Source: Nocardia pseudobrasiliensis NBRC 108224 | GTDB lineage: Bacteria; Actinomycetota; Actinomycetes; Mycobacteriales; Mycobacteriaceae | Reading direction: 5' to 3' | Length of the DNA stretch: 64,000 nt | Assembly: GCF_001613105.1 (NCBI RefSeq) | Contig: NZ_BDBS01000015.1 | Location: 110,576 to 174,575 of the forward strand | Shown here: piece by piece, positions 61,262 through 64,000 of the stretch | Numbering within the stretch: the stretch's first letter is position 1 | How the letters are laid out: each line of letters opens with the position of its first letter | The notes under the pieces: model-generated | Database searches by the model: none | What the model was told of the DNA's origin: nothing | Seen by the model: only the letters and a program-made list of their open reading frames with translations | Position numbers and translations under genes: made by a program

Positions 61262-62860
61262 TCAGCGGATGCGCAGCTTGCGCATCAACCGCAGGGTCAT
61301 GAGGGTCTGACGCAGCTGCTTGTCGAAGGGCTGTCTGGCCCGGGCCGTCATGACCTGGATCTTCTGCACGCCGACATTGACGGTGTCGGTGTACTTGAGC
61401 AGTCCGGCGTCGCCGTGGCGCGCGCCGACGCCGGACTGCTTCACCCCGCCCGAGGGCGTGCCCTTGGACGAGTACGTGGTGACGTAGCCGTCGTTGATAT
61501 TGATATTGCCCGCCTCGATCCGGTCGGCCACCCGCCTCGCGTGCGCCAAATCCTTACTCCACACACTGGCATTGAGGCCGTAGGTGGTGGCATTGGCCTG
61601 GCGGATCACGTCCCGCTCATCGGAGTAGCGGTAGATCGTCGCCACCGGACCGAAGGTCTCCATGGTCGCGTGCAGCATGTCCGCCGTGACGCCGGTGAGC
61701 ACGGTCGGCGCGTAGAAGGCCGGGCCGACATCGGTCATGGGCACACCGCCGGTGTGCACGGTCGCACCCTTGGCGCGGGCGTCCTCGACGTGCGCGGCCA
61801 CCTTCTCCATATGATCGACCGAGGCCAGCGAACCGAATTCCGGTGTGTAGTCGTAGCGCGCACCGGCTTTCGCGCCGAGTTCCTCCGCGGCCGCGACGAA
61901 GCGGCGCACGAATTCGTCGTAGAGCCGGTCGGCCACGTAGATGCGCTCGATGTGCATACACGCCTGGCCGGAGTTGCCGTATACCGCGAACACCGCATTG
62001 GGGATCACATCGTCGAGGTCGGCGTCGTCGAGCACGATCATCGGATTCTTACCGCCCAGCTCGAGGCTGCAACCGATCAGATTGCGCCCGGCCAGTTCGC
62101 CGATGACCCGCCCGGTGGCGGTGGATCCGGTGAACATGACGAAGTCGACGTTTTCGATGATCGTCGGGCCCACATCGGGGCCACCGCCGCACACCACCTG
62201 TAGCAGTCCGCGCGGCAGACCCGCCTTGTAGAGCAGTTCCACGCCGTAGAGCACGCACAGCGCGGTCTTGTTGTCCGGCTTGAGCACCACGCCGTTGCCC
62301 GCGATCAGGGCGGGCACCGAATCCGACAGCGAGATCGCGTACGGGAAGTTCCACGGCGAGATGACCGCGACCACGCCCTTGGGCCGATGCTGTTCGGTCG
62401 AGGTCGTGATGATCGGCATCGGTCCGCCGCGCCGCACGGGTTTCAGGACCCGCTTGGCGACCTTCAAATAGTGGCTGACGACCATCGGCACATCGCAGGA
62501 CTCCTCGACGGCCATCCGGCGGGTCTTGCCATTGCCGATCTGGATGAGTTCGGCGATGGTCTCGTGCTCGGCCAGTAGCAGCTCATGGGCCTTCTCGAAG
62601 ACCGCGAGCCGCCGACTCAACGGCCAGGAGGCCCATTCCCGCTGGGCCGCACGCGCGTTCGCGGCCGCCGCGACGACATCCTCCGGTGAGGACTGCGGCA
62701 GCGATCCGATCGCCTTGCCGGTGTAGACCTCGATCATCTCGTAGGGTTCGCGCTTCTCGCCGGCGGCGCCCGCGGCCACCATCCCGGTCAGCCGATCGAT
62801 GAGCGCCTTCGTGATCCGCGGCGGCAGCGTGGCCGTGCCGTCCTGCGTGGTTGTCTCCAT
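61262..62860 (-). CDS. Aldehyde dehydrogenase (succinate-semialdehyde dehydrogenase type)
   Basis: 532 residues. The substrate-binding SPWNFPYAISLSDSVPAL, cofactor region MFTGSTATGRVIGE, general base Glu in CSLELGGKNPM and nucleophile Cys in GNSGQACMHIE are all present. The sequence resembles GabD2-type enzymes, which oxidise succinate semialdehyde with NAD(P)+, though other aldehydes are possible. It is somewhat longer than usual at the C-terminus, with a basic tail. The ATG at 62860 follows GGAGAG. It is convergent with the lipase, only 3 bp apart. Confidence 0.9.
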   Translation of the reverse strand: METTTQDGTATLPPRITKALIDRLTGMVAAGAAGEKREPYEMIEVYTGKAIGSLPQSSPEDVVAAAANARAAQREWASWPLSRRLAVFEKAHELLLAEHETIAELIQIGNGKTRRMAVEESCDVPMVVSHYLKVAKRVLKPVRRGGPMPIITTSTEQHRPKGVVAVISPWNFPYAISLSDSVPALIAGNGVVLKPDNKTALCVLYGVELLYKAGLPRGLLQVVCGGGPDVGPTIIENVDFVMFTGSTATGRVIGELAGRNLIGCSLELGGKNPMIVLDDADLDDVIPNAVFAVYGNSGQACMHIERIYVADRLYDEFVRRFVAAAEELGAKAGARYDYTPEFGSLASVDHMEKVAAHVEDARAKGATVHTGGVPMTDVGPAFYAPTVLTGVTADMLHATMETFGPVATIYRYSDERDVIRQANATTYGLNASVWSKDLAHARRVADRIEAGNININDGYVTTYSSKGTPSGGVKQSGVGARHGDAGLLKYTDTVNVGVQKIQVMTARARQPFDKQLRQTLMTLRLMRKLRIR

Positions 62861-62998
62861 CGCCGATCTCTCCATCCACTTGCCGCCCGTGACGGCGGTC
62901 ACCAGATTCCAAACTAGAACACGTTATTGTTTCCTACAATGTCGCCGGGTAACTTCGTCCTCGAAGCGCAGGTAATTTCCGAGCAGAGAGGGTTGACG

Positions 62999-63820
62999 AT
63001 GACGTCGGCAGCCGCTGAAACCAGTAGCAATACAGAACCGCACGCCCTGATCGAGCGACGCGGCGCCACGCTGATCGTCACCATGAACCGCCCGGCCGCG
63101 CGCAACGCGCTGACCGGCGAGATGCTCGAGCTGATGGTCGGGGCCTGGGACACCGTCGACAACGATCCGGAGATCCGGTCGTGCATTCTCACCGGCGCGG
63201 GCGGCGCGTTCTGCGCCGGTGCGGATCTCAAGGCCATGACCAAGCGGAACCACGCCGAAAGCATGAGCGAGGGCGGCGGATTCGACCCGACCCGACTGCC
63301 CGGCCTGCTCAAGGGCCGACGCCTCACCAAGCCGCTGATCGCCGCCGTGGAGGGTCCGGCCATCGCGGGCGGCACCGAGATCCTGCAGGGCACCGATATC
63401 CGGGTGGCGGGCGAGAGCGCGAAATTCGGTGTCTCCGAGGCGCGTTGGAGCCTGTTCCCGATGGGCGGTTCGGCCGTGCGACTGCCCCGCCAGATCCCCT
63501 ACACCGTCGCCGCCGACATCCTGCTCACCGGCCGCCACATCACCGCCCGCGAGGCCAAGGACATCGGCCTGATCGGCCACGTGGTCCCCGACGGCACCGC
63601 CCTGGACAAGGCCCTCGAGATCGCCGACCTGATCAATGCCAACGGCCCCCTCGCCATCCGCGCGATCCTGCAAACCATGCGCGACACCGAGGGCCTGCAC
63701 GAGGAGGAGGCCTTCAAGATCGACGCCAAACTCGGCCTGGCAGTCTTCCGCAGCGAGGACGCCAAGGAGGGCCCCCGCGCCTTCGCGGAAAAGCGCAAAC
63801 CGGAATTCAAGGGCCGCTGA
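62999..63820 (+). CDS. Enoyl-CoA hydratase/isomerase (crotonase family)
   Basis: 273 residues. The first oxyanion block is [14 protein letters not shown], the second is [12 protein letters not shown], and then [19 protein letters not shown]. The residue pattern in [15 protein letters not shown] lacks the standard pair of hydratase glutamates in clear form, so the exact reaction (hydration, isomerisation or hydrolysis) is open. It is divergent from the aldehyde dehydrogenase. The ATG at 62999 follows GAGAGGG; a longer frame to 62927 is not needed. Confidence 0.92.
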   Translation: MTSAAAETSSNTEPHALIERRGATLIVTMNRPAARNALTGEMLELMVGAWDTVDNDPEIRSCILTGAGGAFCAGADLKAMTKRNHAESMSEGGGFDPTRLPGLLKGRRLTKPLIAAVEGPAIAGGTEILQGTDIRVAGESAKFGVSEARWSLFPMGGSAVRLPRQIPYTVAADILLTGRHITAREAKDIGLIGHVVPDGTALDKALEIADLINANGPLAIRAILQTMRDTEGLHEEEAFKIDAKLGLAVFRSEDAKEGPRAFAEKRKPEFKGR

Positions 63821-63847
63821 CCCTGAGGCCCTGCCCAACACTCCCGT

Positions 63848-64000
63848 CCCCTGTCGGCCGACAAGTCCAGTCCCGTCGGCCGACAATCCCGCTCCCGGCG
63901 GCTGGCAGTCCCGTTCCCGGTGGCCGACAATCCCGCTCCCGTCGGCTGGCAGTCCCGTTCCCGGTGGCCCACAATCCCGCTCCCGTCGGCTGGCAGTCCC
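63848..64000. repeat. 22-bp tandem array with two alternating unit types, runs off the window
   Basis: Units of exactly 22 bp begin at 63872, 63894, 63916, 63938, 63960 and 63982 (the last cut by the window end); 63848-63871 is a decayed copy. Odd units contain CGACAATCCCGCT or CCACAATCCCGCT, even units GGCAGTCCCGTT, giving a 44-bp higher-order period. GTCGGCCGAC in the first unit is itself a palindrome. Confidence 0.9.

Noticed and set aside
63872..64000. CRISPR array
   Set aside because: Units are contiguous with no unique spacers and no cas genes are nearby.

Overview
The window is a 64 kb chromosomal piece of a high-GC Gram-positive bacterium, very probably a Nocardia or close relative in the Mycobacteriales. 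Codon third positions are strongly G/C, GTG and TTG starts are common, and there are WhiB, GlxR/Crp, Tad-like and PonA2 genes. From about 6.6 kb to 50.2 kb the gene order follows, from memory, the Mycobacterium tuberculosis block Rv3644c to Rv3683: holB, topA, cspA, helicase, Tad locus, ssd, 6C RNA, HAD phosphatase, Ms1 RNA, Fic-like gene, dppDCBA, acs, ephE, marP, NUDIX, TlpA, nth, crp, metallo-beta-lactamase, RidA, ArsA pair, whiB4, ponA2, metallophosphoesterase and tRNA-Pro. No database was searched; family names come from motifs and synteny recalled by the annotator.

Layout. 0-6.5 kb: tail of a class V aminotransferase, a tandem-repeat/hairpin region, a small ORF broken by an in-frame TGA, DUF2752 and VOC genes, a TetR/SDR divergent pair with a dihydrodipicolinate-reductase-like gene, an acetyltransferase and a lipoprotein serine hydrolase. 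6.6-14.8 kb: tRNA-Thr, holB, a DinB-like gene, topA, cspA and an MrfA/Hrq1-type helicase. 15.1-21.2 kb: a minus-strand Tad (Flp pilus type) locus in which tadB and tadC are separated by two coupled repeat-bearing ORFs. 21.3-23.5 kb: two structured RNAs around a HAD phosphatase (6C-like and Ms1-like), then a protein resembling a dead Fic domain. 23.8-29.1 kb: dppABCD peptide importer. 29.4-44 kb: acs, nhaA, ephE, the MarP/NUDIX/TlpA/Nth run, crp, RidA, the ArsA-type ATPase pair and whiB4. 44.5-50.2 kb: ponA2, YqeY, a phosphoesterase, a proline-rich membrane protein and tRNA-Pro.

50.3-64 kb is accessory. It holds a methyltransferase, a small membrane protein, a frameshifted HTH regulator, and a five-gene operon (52.0-59.1 kb). 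That operon encodes a poly-lysine-synthetase-like NRPS (adenylation, carrier, membrane segments, three left-handed-helix domains), two paralogous glutamine-amidotransferase-fold proteins (one cytosolic, one with a Tat signal), a multi-pass acyltransferase between them, and a small secreted protein. It is the best candidate here for an undescribed system, probably making or attaching an amino-acid-derived surface product. A TetR gene, a secreted lipase, a succinate-semialdehyde-dehydrogenase-like gene and an enoyl-CoA hydratase follow.

Regulation visible in the DNA: a perfect Crp/GlxR palindrome lies inside the putative Ms1 promoter, with further GlxR-type sites upstream of crp and acs. There are palindromic candidate operators at both TetR genes and before the NRPS operon. 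Many genes end in long perfect hairpins with very small loops and no T-run. Short-period tandem arrays (22, 23 and 27 bp) sit just after several genes.
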